From the NCBI GenBank assembly GCA_003214295.1, contig QCLV01000011.1:1-42189 (forward strand): a stretch of 42,189 bases of DNA, written 5' to 3'. Source of the DNA: Prochlorococcus sp. AG-418-F08 (GTDB lineage Bacteria > Cyanobacteriota > Cyanobacteriia > PCC-6307 > Cyanobiaceae). Shown here piece by piece: positions 8,705 to 17,504 of this stretch (the stretch's first letter is position 1; each line of letters starts with the position of its first letter). Made by a program: the position numbers and the translations under genes. The notes beneath the pieces were generated by a model that was not told where the DNA came from, made no database searches, and was given only the letters and a program-made list of their open reading frames with translations.

Positions 8705-8713
8705 TGCTATAAT
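8705..8713 (+). promoter_or_regulatory. Extended -10 promoter element for gmd
   Basis: TGCTATAAT, a perfect extended -10 box, stands about 46 bases before the gmd ATG and predicts a leader of about 40 bases. It is identical to the element at 1437-1445. It marks the start of a new transcription unit after the Wzz-like gene. Confidence 0.6.
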
Positions 8714-8759
8714 ATTCGATTGTAAATCATCAAGAAATTATTTGGATTATTTTATTTAA

Positions 8760-9836
8760 ATGCCTAATCAAAAGAAAGTTGCTTTAATAACTGGTATTAC
8801 AGGACAAGATGGTAGTTATCTTGCAGAGTTTTTATTGTCAAAAGGGTATATTGTTCATGGAATTAAGAGAAGATCTAGTAGTCTAAATACTGAAAGAATA
8901 GACCACATATATCAGGCACCGCATATTGAAAATAAAGATTTTATTTTACATTACGGAGATTTAACAGACAGCACTAATATTATTTCCATAATTCAAAAAA
9001 TTATTCCTGATGAAATTTATAATTTGGGAGCCCAAAGTCACGTAGCTGTAAGTTTTGAATCTCCTGAATACACTGCAAATTGCGATGCACTTGGTACTTT
9101 AAGAGTTTTGGAAGCTGTCAGGCTACTTGGACTTACAACAAAAACAAAAATTTATCAAGCAAGTACAAGTGAATTATATGGAAAAGTTTTAGAGACGCCG
9201 CAATCAGAAAATACGCCTTTTTATCCAAGAAGCCCTTATGCAGTGGCAAAACTTTATGCTTATTGGATAGTTGTTAACTATAGAGAGGCTTATGAAATTT
9301 TTGCGTGTAATGGAATATTGTTTAACCATGAAAGTCCAAGAAGGGGCGAGACTTTTATTACAAAAAAAATAACTAACGGTTTGGCATCAATCGAGCTTGG
9401 TCTTGAAGAATGTCTTTATTTAGGTAACTTAGACTCTAAGAGAGATTGGGGTCATGCCAAAGATTATGTTGAAATGCAATGGTTAATGTTGCAGCAAGAT
9501 AAACCTGAAGATTACGTAATTGCTACTGGAAGAACTGAAACTGTCAGGAAATTTGTAGAACTTACAGCAAAAAAATTGGGTTGGAATACTTCTAAAAACC
9601 AAAATGGCATTATTTGGGAAGGAAAAGGATTGCAGGAAGTTGGTAAAAGAGCTGATACAGGTCAAATTGTAATAAGAGTAAGCGAAAAATATTTCAGGCC
9701 CACTGAAGTTGATCTTCTAATGGGTGACAGTCGCAAAGCAAAATCAATATTAGGCTGGGAACCAAAGGTAAATTTAGAGGATTTGATAAATGAGATGGTT
9801 GAATATGATTTAAATAAATTGAACAAAAATAGTTGA
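8760..9836 (+). CDS. gmd: GDP-mannose 4,6-dehydratase
   Basis: 358 residues, an extended short-chain dehydrogenase. The NADP-binding motif [14 protein letters not shown] begins at residue 12. The catalytic set is present: Thr/Ser-Glu in ASTSELYG (residues 134-141) and YAVAK with Tyr160 and Lys164. [17 protein letters not shown] and [17 protein letters not shown] are signatures of Gmd. It converts GDP-mannose to GDP-4-keto-6-deoxymannose, the precursor of GDP-fucose, GDP-rhamnose or GDP-perosamine. No fucose synthase follows here, so the final sugar cannot be named. Length and motifs are normal. Its G+C content is higher than that of the genes to its left. Confidence 0.96.
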   Translation: MPNQKKVALITGITGQDGSYLAEFLLSKGYIVHGIKRRSSSLNTERIDHIYQAPHIENKDFILHYGDLTDSTNIISIIQKIIPDEIYNLGAQSHVAVSFESPEYTANCDALGTLRVLEAVRLLGLTTKTKIYQASTSELYGKVLETPQSENTPFYPRSPYAVAKLYAYWIVVNYREAYEIFACNGILFNHESPRRGETFITKKITNGLASIELGLEECLYLGNLDSKRDWGHAKDYVEMQWLMLQQDKPEDYVIATGRTETVRKFVELTAKKLGWNTSKNQNGIIWEGKGLQEVGKRADTGQIVIRVSEKYFRPTEVDLLMGDSRKAKSILGWEPKVNLEDLINEMVEYDLNKLNKNS

Positions 9837-9958
9837 TTAGTATTTTATTCTTTTAAAAATAAAAAATTTTTACTTAAAATTAATAATTTTAATTATATGA
9901 AATAATAATCTTATAGATTCTTTTTTAATAAAGCGATTTATTGAATATCAATCAATTT

Positions 9959-11275
9959 TTAATATTCTGATTTTATTGGTTCAGATCCTCTACCATTAAA
10001 AACTAAATTTATTGTTTTAAAAAATATTAAAAAATCTATCCATATTGAAAATTTAGTTATGTAGTATAAATCATAACTTAATTTTTTAGAAGCATCTTCA
10101 ATTGATGAGCCATAATTATAATTAACTTGGGCCCAACCACTTAAACCAGGCTTTATTTTATATCTTAATTGGTAATTAGGTATCTCTTTTTCAAGAATTT
10201 TATCAAACTCAGGTCTCTCAGGCCTTGGTCCAATTAAGCTCATTTTGCCAAATATTATTGATAACAACTGAGGTAATTCATCTATCCTAGTTTTTCTTAA
10301 TAATTTCCCAATTTTAGTAATTCTCTTATCGTTCTTTATTGCCCATTTAGCTGTGCCAGTCTCAGAATTTTTATACATTGTTCGAAGTTTCCAAATCCTA
10401 AATTCTTTACCGTCTAGACCAGACCTTATTTGTGAATAAAATATGGGGCCTCTATCTTCCAATTTAATTAAAATAATTGAAACCAATACTAAAGGTAAAG
10501 TTACAAATATCAAAAAAATACTTAAAATAATGTCTGCGAATCTTTTTATACCAAAATGGAATTTTTTATTTAATTTCTCCATAATTCTCCTTTCTAGATA
10601 TTTTCTAGAAACTATTACATTTGGAATCCTTTGCATAATCGACAAAACCCATTCTTGTAATGTGATTTTTTTAAAATCTCTGTAATACTCTTGAGTAAAT
10701 TTATTTTTTATTTGAGTTGGATATTCAAAAATTATAGAGTCGAAATTATTATCAATTTTTAGATTTGCTTTCTTATCATATAACTTTATTATTCCTTTGA
10801 CCCTTGTTTCCTCTAATGATTTTTTTATTTTGAGAAATGTTATTTTTTCCCCTACGAATAGCCAACATTTTGTATTTTTTGAATAACAAATTATTAATTT
10901 ATTTATTAATATTTGGCCAATTGAACTAAATAAAATTATTTGTGTAAATAAAATAAGTAATTTATAGAAACGTTCATCTCTAAACAAATAAATTAATAGA
11001 CTGAAGCAAGAAAAAAATATAATTGACTTATTAATATGTCTTAAAAAAATGTAAATCCATTTTTTATTAATTAATTTATATCTTCCAAATGTATAACTTG
11101 TTAAAACCCAACAGCTAGTAAAAATATGAATCGTTAAATTATTAAGATTCAATGTCCCCTGCTGGATACTATATATATAGTAAATTATCAATAAATCTAA
11201 TCCTATAGAAAAAGAATATCTTTCTCTTGAAATAAACCAATCCGGCAAATATTTTGAAAAATTGAATAACTTCAT
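9959..11275 (-). CDS. Initiating sugar-phosphate transferase (WcaJ/exopolysaccharide type)
   Basis: 438 residues. The N-terminal half has about four membrane helices and a degenerate nucleotide-binding-like domain. The C-terminal half (from about residue 241) is a bacterial sugar transferase domain: a membrane hairpin (FADIILSIFLIFVTLPLVLV), GPIFYSQIRSGLDGKEF, WKLRTM, TRIDELPQL (330-337), LIGPRPERPEF (347-357) and KPGLSGWAQVNY. Such enzymes attach the first sugar phosphate to undecaprenyl phosphate and so start the repeat unit. It therefore complements the Wzx-, Wzy- and Wzz-like genes to the left. It is convergent with gmd and divergent from galE. The sugar used (glucose, galactose or other) is not readable from the sequence. 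Confidence 0.9.
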   Translation of the reverse strand: MKLFNFSKYLPDWFISRERYSFSIGLDLLIIYYIYSIQQGTLNLNNLTIHIFTSCWVLTSYTFGRYKLINKKWIYIFLRHINKSIIFFSCFSLLIYLFRDERFYKLLILFTQIILFSSIGQILINKLIICYSKNTKCWLFVGEKITFLKIKKSLEETRVKGIIKLYDKKANLKIDNNFDSIIFEYPTQIKNKFTQEYYRDFKKITLQEWVLSIMQRIPNVIVSRKYLERRIMEKLNKKFHFGIKRFADIILSIFLIFVTLPLVLVSIILIKLEDRGPIFYSQIRSGLDGKEFRIWKLRTMYKNSETGTAKWAIKNDKRITKIGKLLRKTRIDELPQLLSIIFGKMSLIGPRPERPEFDKILEKEIPNYQLRYKIKPGLSGWAQVNYNYGSSIEDASKKLSYDLYYITKFSIWIDFLIFFKTINLVFNGRGSEPIKSEY

Positions 11276-11571
11276 CTTAAATTTTAATATTTCTAAAAAA
11301 ATTATTTAGTTTTAAAGAATAATAAAGCACTTTAGTAACAAATTAAAAAAAAACAAATTCATTAAGATCACAAGACATATACAATTCAAAAAAAAATACT
11401 AACTAAAATTATATTTCATTTAACGCGCAAACAATATAAATTAATTAATAGTTTCAATGTTTAATTAAATTTGAAAAATTTATAATTTAATTATTAAATG
11501 AGTTGTAACAAATGAAAACTGAGATCTTTGGTTTTATAAATAAGTTATAATAATTACTTACTATAGTTTCT
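11276..11571. other. 296-base divergent intergenic region between the sugar transferase and galE
   Basis: Very A+T-rich, with no open frame that looks like a gene and no RNA gene. It must hold the promoters for both flanking genes; a TATAAT for galE is described separately. Runs of seven to nine A occur at 11345-11395. I see nothing else convincing. Confidence 0.6.
11546..11551 (+). promoter_or_regulatory. Candidate -10 box for galE
   Basis: TATAAT lies 41 bases before the preferred galE ATG (11587). The -35 region is unclear: TTGGTT at 11528-11533 is only 12 bases away. Confidence 0.4.
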
Positions 11572-11586
11572 TTGTTTCTAAGTAGG

Positions 11587-12663
11587 ATGGCGACATTATT
11601 GGTAACTGGCGGAGCTGGTTTTATTGGTAGTCATACGTGTTTAAGATTACTTGAAATTGGACACAAAATTATAGTAATAGATAACTTCACTAATAGCTCC
11701 CCTCAATCCCTTGAAAGGCTAAAAACAATAATAGGCGATAAAGCAAACAATATTTTGAAAATTATTCATGGCGATATCAGAGATAAGACTTTACTAGACG
11801 ATATTTTTAAAAGTTTTTTTTTAAATGGTCAATCAATTGACGCTGTTATTCATTTTGCAGGTTTAAAATCAGTCGAGGAATCAACTAGTAAACCTTTAAA
11901 GTACTGGGATTGCAATGTTAATGGATCATTATGTTTACTTGAAGTTATGGCTAAAAATAATTGCACAACAATTGTTTTTAGTAGCAGTGCGAATATTTAC
12001 GGATCTAAATCGGATAAACTTATTTGTGAAAACGATTCGATTAAACCTGAAAACCCATATGGAGAAACAAAGGCTGCAATAGAGAAAATATTAAACAACT
12101 TATTTCATAGTTCTCCAGAGTTATGGAAGATTTCTAATTTAAGGTATTTCAATCCAATTGGTGCTCATCCTTCTGGTTTAATTGGTGAAGATCCAACTGA
12201 TTACCCAACTAATATATTCCCTTTAATTTGCAAAGTTGCATCTGGAAAGAAAAAAGAAATAGAAATTTTCGGTAATGATTGGGAGACTAGAGATGGAACA
12301 CCAATAAGAGATTACATTCATATTATGGATTTAGCTGAAGGTCATTGCTTAGCTTTAAAATATCTTTTAGAAAATCCTGCACAGATTTTCAGTGCTAATT
12401 TAGGAACTGGGAAAGGAAGTACTGTTTTGGAGATAATAAACACTTTTGAAAGTATTAATAACGTTAAAGTCCCTTATTCATTTGTTGAAAGAAGATCTGG
12501 GGATGCACGTGCTTCAGTTGCTGATAACAGTTATTCAAAAAAAATACTTAATTGGTCGCCTAGTCTTAACCTTGCAGATATGTGTAAAAATGGATGGAAT
12601 TGGCAGATGAATAATCCAGATGGATTTCACGATTCTAGAAAAACTAAACTTGATAAAGTGTAG
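11587..12663 (+). CDS. galE: UDP-glucose 4-epimerase
   Basis: 358 residues from the ATG at 11587; a TTG at 11572 would add five residues (MFLSR) that do not belong to the conserved fold. LLVTGGAGFIGSHTCLRLLE is the NAD-binding motif. The catalytic Ser lies in FSSSANIYG (131-139), and Tyr158 and Lys162 form YGETK. Family blocks LRYFNPIGAHPSG, DYPTNIFPLICKVA and GTPIRDYIHIMDLAEGH identify GalE. It interconverts UDP-glucose and UDP-galactose for the polysaccharide or galactolipids. The usual Thr after SSSA is Asn here, a mild change. It converges on the UDP-glucuronate epimerase gene with only five bases between stop codons. Confidence 0.95.
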   Translation: MATLLVTGGAGFIGSHTCLRLLEIGHKIIVIDNFTNSSPQSLERLKTIIGDKANNILKIIHGDIRDKTLLDDIFKSFFLNGQSIDAVIHFAGLKSVEESTSKPLKYWDCNVNGSLCLLEVMAKNNCTTIVFSSSANIYGSKSDKLICENDSIKPENPYGETKAAIEKILNNLFHSSPELWKISNLRYFNPIGAHPSGLIGEDPTDYPTNIFPLICKVASGKKKEIEIFGNDWETRDGTPIRDYIHIMDLAEGHCLALKYLLENPAQIFSANLGTGKGSTVLEIINTFESINNVKVPYSFVERRSGDARASVADNSYSKKILNWSPSLNLADMCKNGWNWQMNNPDGFHDSRKTKLDKV

Positions 12664-12668
12664 TTTTT

Positions 12669-13703
12669 TTATATTTTATAATATGCTTTATACCACTTTA
12701 TAAATTTTTTAATTCCATCTTTTATTGACGTTTTTGGTTTAAAACCTATCCATTCTTCGATTAAATTTGTATTTGCTGAAGTTGCTTTTACATCACCTTG
12801 CTGCATTCCCAAAAATTGCTTTTTAGATTTTAAACCTATTTCTATTTCTAGATGACTTATAAAATCAAGTAATTTTATACTTTCACTATTGCCAATATTA
12901 AATATTCTAAAAGGAGACCAGCTAGAATATGACCTCGGATCCTTTTTATTAAAATTCTCATCCGATTTGGCGGGTTTATCAATTAACTTAACTAGAACCT
13001 CAACTATATCATCAATAAATGTGAAATCTCTCGCCATTTCACCATAATTAAAAACCTTAAGCGGTTTATTTTTGAACAATGCATCAGTGAAAAGCATGGG
13101 AGCCATATCAGGTCGTCCCCAAGGACCATAAACAGTAAAAAATCTTAAACCTGTTGTTGGTAATTGATATAAATGACTATAAGAGTGTGCTAGTATTTCA
13201 TTTGATTTTTTTGTGGCAGCATATAAACTTACTGGATGATTAACTTCATCAGATTCACTATAGGGTATATTTACATTCCCTCCATAAACTGAGCTACTAC
13301 TGGCATATATCAAGTTTTCTATTTTATGTTCTCTACAACATTCAAGAATATTTCCAAAACCCATTAAATTTGATTTGATATAAAGTTTAGGATTATCGAT
13401 GGAGTGCCTAACGCCTGCTTGAGCAGCCAAGTGCAAAACAACGTTAGGTTTATAGGAAATGAAAATTTTTGTCAGAAAGCTTTCATCTTCAATATCTCCT
13501 TTTTTGAAAATCCATGAGTTGTTAATCTCTTTAGAAATGGCATCTAGTTCTTTAAGACGATCTTTTTTTAAGTTTTGATCATAATAAGAATTTAAATTAT
13601 CTATTCCAATGATATCCTCACCATTTTCAATTAGTCTTTTGCAAATATGGAAGCCAATGAAGCCAGCAACTCCAGTAATTAATATCGTTTTTTTGTTATC
13701 CAT
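12669..13703 (-). CDS. UDP-glucuronate 4-epimerase
   Basis: 344 residues, an extended short-chain dehydrogenase. The NAD-binding site is ILITGVAGFIGFHICKRL (7-24). The signature of UDP-glucuronate epimerases (CapI/LpsL type) is clear: GIDNLNSYYD near the start, LAAQAGVRHSIDNP, YASSSSVYG, YAATKKSNE with Tyr and Lys, RFFTVYGPWGRPDMAP and ARDFTFIDDI. It makes UDP-galacturonate from UDP-glucuronate, the product of ugd next door. The two minus-strand genes (ugd then this one, 111 bases apart) probably form one unit supplying acidic sugars. Confidence 0.92.
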   Translation of the reverse strand: MDNKKTILITGVAGFIGFHICKRLIENGEDIIGIDNLNSYYDQNLKKDRLKELDAISKEINNSWIFKKGDIEDESFLTKIFISYKPNVVLHLAAQAGVRHSIDNPKLYIKSNLMGFGNILECCREHKIENLIYASSSSVYGGNVNIPYSESDEVNHPVSLYAATKKSNEILAHSYSHLYQLPTTGLRFFTVYGPWGRPDMAPMLFTDALFKNKPLKVFNYGEMARDFTFIDDIVEVLVKLIDKPAKSDENFNKKDPRSYSSWSPFRIFNIGNSESIKLLDFISHLEIEIGLKSKKQFLGMQQGDVKATSANTNLIEEWIGFKPKTSIKDGIKKFIKWYKAYYKI

Positions 13704-13814
13704 ATTTTTTAAATTATTAATTAATATTTATTTGATTTCTAAATAATAATTATCTCATAAATTGAAAAATTTTTTAAAAAAAAATTCTATTACTTTTTTT
13801 ATAAAGGAAAATAT

Positions 13815-15254
13815 TTAATTTAATGAACCATCGCCAACCCTCCAGAAATTTAAATCAAGATTTGCTAAATCTTCTTGGTTGACTATTGATCTTGCGTCAA
13901 ATATCCAACCTGGTCTCCTCATTTTTGTAGATGCTAATTCCCAATTAATGCTTGAATATTCCTCCCAGTTGGTTAATAAAACTATTGCATCTGCATCAAT
14001 AAAAGAATGATAGATATCTTTCACTTCTATCCAAACATTATTATTTTCTGAATTAACTCGCTGATCATTTTCATCAATTAGGTTTGCATTAAGGTCTATA
14101 CATATTTGTGAAGATTGCACTTTAGGATCATGAATGTGTAGGATTGCTCCTTCCTGCATTAAATCTTTGCATATTTGAATAGCAGCGGATTCTCTAGTAT
14201 CGTTGGTATTTGCTTTAAAAGCAAAGCCTAAAATTATTATTTTTTTACCAGAAAGAGTTCCGAAAAGTTTATTAACTATCAATTTTGAGATTCTTTTTTG
14301 ATGCCAATTATTTAACTCAACTACACCCTGCCAGAAATCTGCGACTTGTGGGAGGCCAAAATATTTGGCTAGGTAAACTAAATTGAGAATATCTTTTTTA
14401 AAACAACTTCCTCCAAATCCTGGACTAGAATCAAGAAACTTTTCGCCAATTCTAGTGTCGCTACCTATAGCTCTAGCAACCTCTCTGACATCTGCCCCTG
14501 TAGTCTCACAGAGAGCAGCTATTGAATTTATGGCGCTAATTCTTTGCGCAAGAAATGCATTGGCTGTTAATTTAGCTAATTCACTACTCCAAATATTAGT
14601 ATGAAGTACTTTATGCTTTGGTACCCAACTTAAATAAATTTTACTAAGAATATTGATAGCCTTCTTATTATCTCCTCCAATCAAAACTCTATCTGGGGAT
14701 TCCAAATCCCTTATGGCTGTCCCTTCAGAAAGAAACTCTGGATTTGAGAGAACATCAAATGTTTTAGCAATACGCTCATCTTTCTTAGTTTGTGAAACTG
14801 AATTGTCAAGAATATTTTTTATAACTTCTGCAGTCCTTACAGGCAAGGTACTCTTTTCAACAACAATTGTATGTCCTTTGGAATAATGTGAAACTTGCCT
14901 TGCACATAATTCTACCCATTTAAGATCACTAGCTTCACCAGCTCCAATACCTTTAGTTTTGGTAGGTGTATTAACTGATATGAAAATCATATCAGCTTCC
15001 GAGATATGTTTTTGTATTTCGCAAGAGAAATGGAGATTTTTGCCTCTGATGGTACTAATAATTTGAGCTAATCCAGGTTCATATACAGGCAAGTTAGAGA
15101 GTTCTTTGTGATTCCATGCACTAATTCTTTCTTTATTGGTGTCAACCACATTTATTTGAATTTCTGGGCAATACTTAGCTATTACGGCCATAGTAGGACC
15201 ACCAACGTAACCTGCGCCAATACAACATATATTTTTTATTTCGTTATTTGACAT
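13815..15254 (-). CDS. ugd: UDP-glucose 6-dehydrogenase
   Basis: 479 residues, of the longer type shared with animal enzymes. The NAD-binding motif CIGAGYVGGPTMAVIA is at 11-26. The catalytic Cys284 lies in GFGGSCFKKDI and the conserved Lys228 in SELAKLTANAFLA. SVNTPTKTKG, EKSTLPVRTAE and NPEFLSEGTAI are also family blocks. It oxidises UDP-glucose to UDP-glucuronate, feeding the adjacent 4-epimerase. The gene is complete and typical. No promoter could be picked out with confidence in the upstream spacer. Confidence 0.95.
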   Translation of the reverse strand: MSNNEIKNICCIGAGYVGGPTMAVIAKYCPEIQINVVDTNKERISAWNHKELSNLPVYEPGLAQIISTIRGKNLHFSCEIQKHISEADMIFISVNTPTKTKGIGAGEASDLKWVELCARQVSHYSKGHTIVVEKSTLPVRTAEVIKNILDNSVSQTKKDERIAKTFDVLSNPEFLSEGTAIRDLESPDRVLIGGDNKKAINILSKIYLSWVPKHKVLHTNIWSSELAKLTANAFLAQRISAINSIAALCETTGADVREVARAIGSDTRIGEKFLDSSPGFGGSCFKKDILNLVYLAKYFGLPQVADFWQGVVELNNWHQKRISKLIVNKLFGTLSGKKIIILGFAFKANTNDTRESAAIQICKDLMQEGAILHIHDPKVQSSQICIDLNANLIDENDQRVNSENNNVWIEVKDIYHSFIDADAIVLLTNWEEYSSINWELASTKMRRPGWIFDARSIVNQEDLANLDLNFWRVGDGSLN

Positions 15255-15267
15255 TTGGTTTTAAAGG

Positions 15268-15352
15268 TTATTAATTTCTTTTAAAAATAACATTACATTA
15301 CCAGAACGTATTTTTAATCATTTTGTCTTATTAACTTCTTAAAAATAACATT
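15268..15352. repeat. Imperfect direct repeat in the ugd-tRNA spacer
   Basis: TTATTAATTTCTTTTAAAAATAACATT in sense appears at 15268-15294 and again, with one substitution and two fewer T, at 15328-15352. The copies are 60 bases apart. The spacer holds no gene. The repeat may be a relic of duplication or a regulatory element; A+T-richness makes chance similarity less improbable, but 24 matching bases is more than expected. Confidence 0.5.
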
Positions 15353-15440
15353 CATAAAAATTCAGTCTAAATTTATGTTATTGGAGATACTATCAAACAA
15401 TTTTTTATTCCAATGATAATTACATGTTTAATTTATTTTA

Positions 15441-15514
<74 letters not shown>

Positions 15515-15522
15515 ATCTATTT

Positions 15523-15551
15523 ATTATATCTGAACTTATAGGCCTAAACAA
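15523..15551 (-). promoter_or_regulatory. Promoter of tRNA-Arg
   Basis: On the minus strand, TTGTTT (15546-15551) is followed after exactly 17 bases by TATAAT (15523-15528). The predicted start of transcription is a couple of bases before the mature tRNA. This is the best -35/-10 pair in the window. Confidence 0.7.
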
Positions 15552-15653
15552 TCTAAGTAAATTCTTTTTTTTAGAATAATTCATTAAAATCTTCAAATTT
15601 TATTCTCTTTCGAAAATAAATTACATAAAATTGGAAAGTGCTACTTTTTAATC

Positions 15654-16388
15654 TTGACTAAAAGGCTTACCGAAAAACAAAAAGAAGAAATATTGAAAAG
15701 TTTTAAATCAGGAATAGCAATTGATTTTTTGTCACAGGAATATACTTGTACTAAGTCTACAATTATTAGGAATTTAAAAAAAAATCTTGGAGAATTAGAA
15801 TTTAAGGAGTTATACATAAAAAGTAAATCATCAAAAGAAAAACTTAAAACTAATAAAAGTAAATCATCAAAAGAAAAACTTAAAACTAATAAAAGTCAAA
15901 CTATCAATAAACAAAAAATAAATAAACAAAAAATAAATTTTGATAATCAAGATTTGAATAAAGATTCAAAAAATCCCAAAGTTTTAGATGATAATATAAA
16001 TGCTTCTAATTTTGATTCAAGTGATTCTTTTTTTGAAATACCTCCCATAGAATTCGAGATAGATGATTCATCTAGAAAAGATTTATCTTCTGTTTCTATC
16101 AAAGAGATAGTTTTCCCTAAAATTGTTTATATGATTGTTGATAAGAAAATTGAATTAGAGACTAAATTTTTAAAAGATTTTCCAGAATGGGATTTCCTTC
16201 CTCATAATGATTTGGATAGAAAAACCATAGAAATATTTTTCGATTTAAATCTTGCCAAAAGATCTTGTAATAAGGATCAAAAGGTTCTGAAAGTCCCAAA
16301 TACAGATGTATTTAGAATAGCAGCACCTTTTCTTATCTCGAAGGGAATTTCGAGGATTGTATGTCCTGAGAATCTAATAGCTCTTTGA
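15654..16388 (+). CDS. Putative helix-turn-helix protein with low-complexity linker
   Basis: 244 residues from a TTG start. Residues 1-45 (KRLTEKQKEEILKSFKSG followed by LSQEYTCTKSTIIRNLKK) read as a helix-turn-helix of the transposase/resolvase-like type. Residues 57-130 are a lysine/serine/asparagine-rich linker containing an exact tandem 12-residue repeat. The C-terminal part (from about 145) is a conserved-looking globular domain (PKIVYMIVDKKIELETKFL, FPEWDFLPHNDLDRKTIEIF, RIAAPFLISKGISRIVCP) that I cannot name. It may be a picocyanobacterial regulator. It converges on a LapA-like gene with eight bases between stops. Confidence 0.7.
   Translation: MTKRLTEKQKEEILKSFKSGIAIDFLSQEYTCTKSTIIRNLKKNLGELEFKELYIKSKSSKEKLKTNKSKSSKEKLKTNKSQTINKQKINKQKINFDNQDLNKDSKNPKVLDDNINASNFDSSDSFFEIPPIEFEIDDSSRKDLSSVSIKEIVFPKIVYMIVDKKIELETKFLKDFPEWDFLPHNDLDRKTIEIFFDLNLAKRSCNKDQKVLKVPNTDVFRIAAPFLISKGISRIVCPENLIAL
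15822..15893 (+). repeat. Exact 36-base tandem duplication inside the HTH gene
   Basis: Two adjacent identical 36-base units (15822-15857 and 15858-15893), each encoding SKSSKEKLKTNK, followed by shorter repeats encoding KQKIN twice. The identity at DNA level shows the duplication is recent. It keeps the reading frame and lengthens the linker. Confidence 0.9.
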
Positions 16389-16396
16389 GTAATTTT

Positions 16397-16615
16397 CTAT
16401 TCATTATGAATATTTAAATCAATAAAGCTTCCTAGAATTGAACCTAATATGAAACTTGATCCCACTATGAAACTTATTGGTAGTTCAATACTTTCGTCAA
16501 TTAACAAGTTAATTTTGCTTTTGTTTGAACTATTTTGAATTCCAATAAATAAGATCACAAACAAACATGAATTAATTATTGCTGTAAAAAATATTTTTTT
16601 AATTAAGAAGTTCAT
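16397..16615 (-). CDS. LapA-domain-like small membrane protein (DUF1049 type)
   Basis: 72 residues with two membrane helices (about 5-26 and 46-65). The pattern of a first helix ending in FIGIQN, a short hydrophilic stretch (INLLIDESIELPISF) and a second helix starting IVGSSFILGSILGSFID matches the LapA/DUF1049 family. In proteobacteria LapA helps LPS assembly; in cyanobacteria the role is unknown. It follows rsmI on the same strand by about 25 bases and may be co-transcribed with it. Too short for firm assignment. Confidence 0.6.
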   Translation of the reverse strand: MNFLIKKIFFTAIINSCLFVILFIGIQNSSNKSKINLLIDESIELPISFIVGSSFILGSILGSFIDLNIHNE

Positions 16616-16640
16616 ATAAATTTATCCCATATTATTAATT

Positions 16641-17501
16641 CTAGATCATGTTATAAATTTCGCTTTTTTTTAGGCCATTTTTCTTCGCTAGATATTTAGA
16701 GGCTGCTGATAAACTTAAGCCAGCATTAAGTAAGTGATGGAGATCTTTTTTTATAGTTAATTTATCTGTATATAAATCTTCTTTTTTAATACCCTTAACA
16801 ACAATTGTTATCTCCCCAATAATCTCCTTATCTTCAAAAAATTTGATAACATCTTTAATCTTATTCCCAATATGTTCTTCAAATTTCTTTGTTAATTCTC
16901 TCGCCACCATAATTTCTCGTTCACCTCCACAGTATTCAAATAATTGTTTTAGTAATTTTTTTAATCTTTTTGGTGATTCGTAAATAATAGTTGTTTTTTC
17001 ATTCTTGCTTATTTCTAAAAGAATTTTTTCTCTATCAATTTGTTTTTTAGGAAGAAAACCTTCAAATACAAAACTTGAGGAGGGAAGGCCACTTGAAACA
17101 AGTGCTGTTATTGCTGCACATGCTCCAGGAATGCAAATTATATCTATCCCTTCATTTTTTAAGCTTCTGGCAATATCTTCTCCTGGGTCGCAAATTCCTG
17201 GCATGCCAGCATCACTCACAATAGCTATGGATTTCCCTCCTTTAAGATCTTCAACCATTTTTGGAATCTTAAATGATGAGTTATTTTTATTAAAACTTAT
17301 AAGTTTATTTGAAATATTAAATTTATTCATTATCTTTTTTGTCTGTCTTGTATCTTCACAAGCAACGATAGAAACATTATTGAGAATATTTAATGCTCTT
17401 TGAGAAATATCATTTAAATTTCCGATTGGCGTTCCAACTAAATATAAAATACCGTTTTCGGGTTCTTCTTTTCTACTGGTTAGTAAGTAATTATTTTTCA
17501 T
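16641..17501 (-). CDS. rsmI: 16S rRNA (cytidine(1402)-2'-O)-methyltransferase
   Basis: 286 residues of the tetrapyrrole-methylase fold. ILYLVGTPIGNLNDIS (18-33) is the hallmark N-terminal motif. ACEDTRQTKKIM, IVSDAGMPGICDPG, IPGACAAITALVSSGLP and VFEGFLPKK follow in order, then TTIIYESPKRL and MVARELTKKFEE. It methylates the ribose of C1402 in 16S rRNA, in the decoding site. Its ATG lies only three bases from the head-to-head start of the cysQ remnant, so any promoter for it must sit within that remnant. Confidence 0.96.
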   Translation of the reverse strand: MKNNYLLTSRKEEPENGILYLVGTPIGNLNDISQRALNILNNVSIVACEDTRQTKKIMNKFNISNKLISFNKNNSSFKIPKMVEDLKGGKSIAIVSDAGMPGICDPGEDIARSLKNEGIDIICIPGACAAITALVSSGLPSSSFVFEGFLPKKQIDREKILLEISKNEKTTIIYESPKRLKKLLKQLFEYCGGEREIMVARELTKKFEEHIGNKIKDVIKFFEDKEIIGEITIVVKGIKKEDLYTDKLTIKKDLHHLLNAGLSLSAASKYLAKKNGLKKSEIYNMI

Positions 17502-17504
17502 TTA

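Noticed and set aside
9837..9958. Rho-independent terminator between gmd and the sugar transferase
   Set aside because: Only A+T hairpins are possible here, which occur by chance in this DNA.
11572..11586. TTG start for galE
   Set aside because: It adds MFLSR before the fold; the ATG at 11587 begins exactly where GalE proteins usually begin.
15268..15352. CRISPR array
   Set aside because: Only two imperfect copies, no further repeats and no cas genes in the window.
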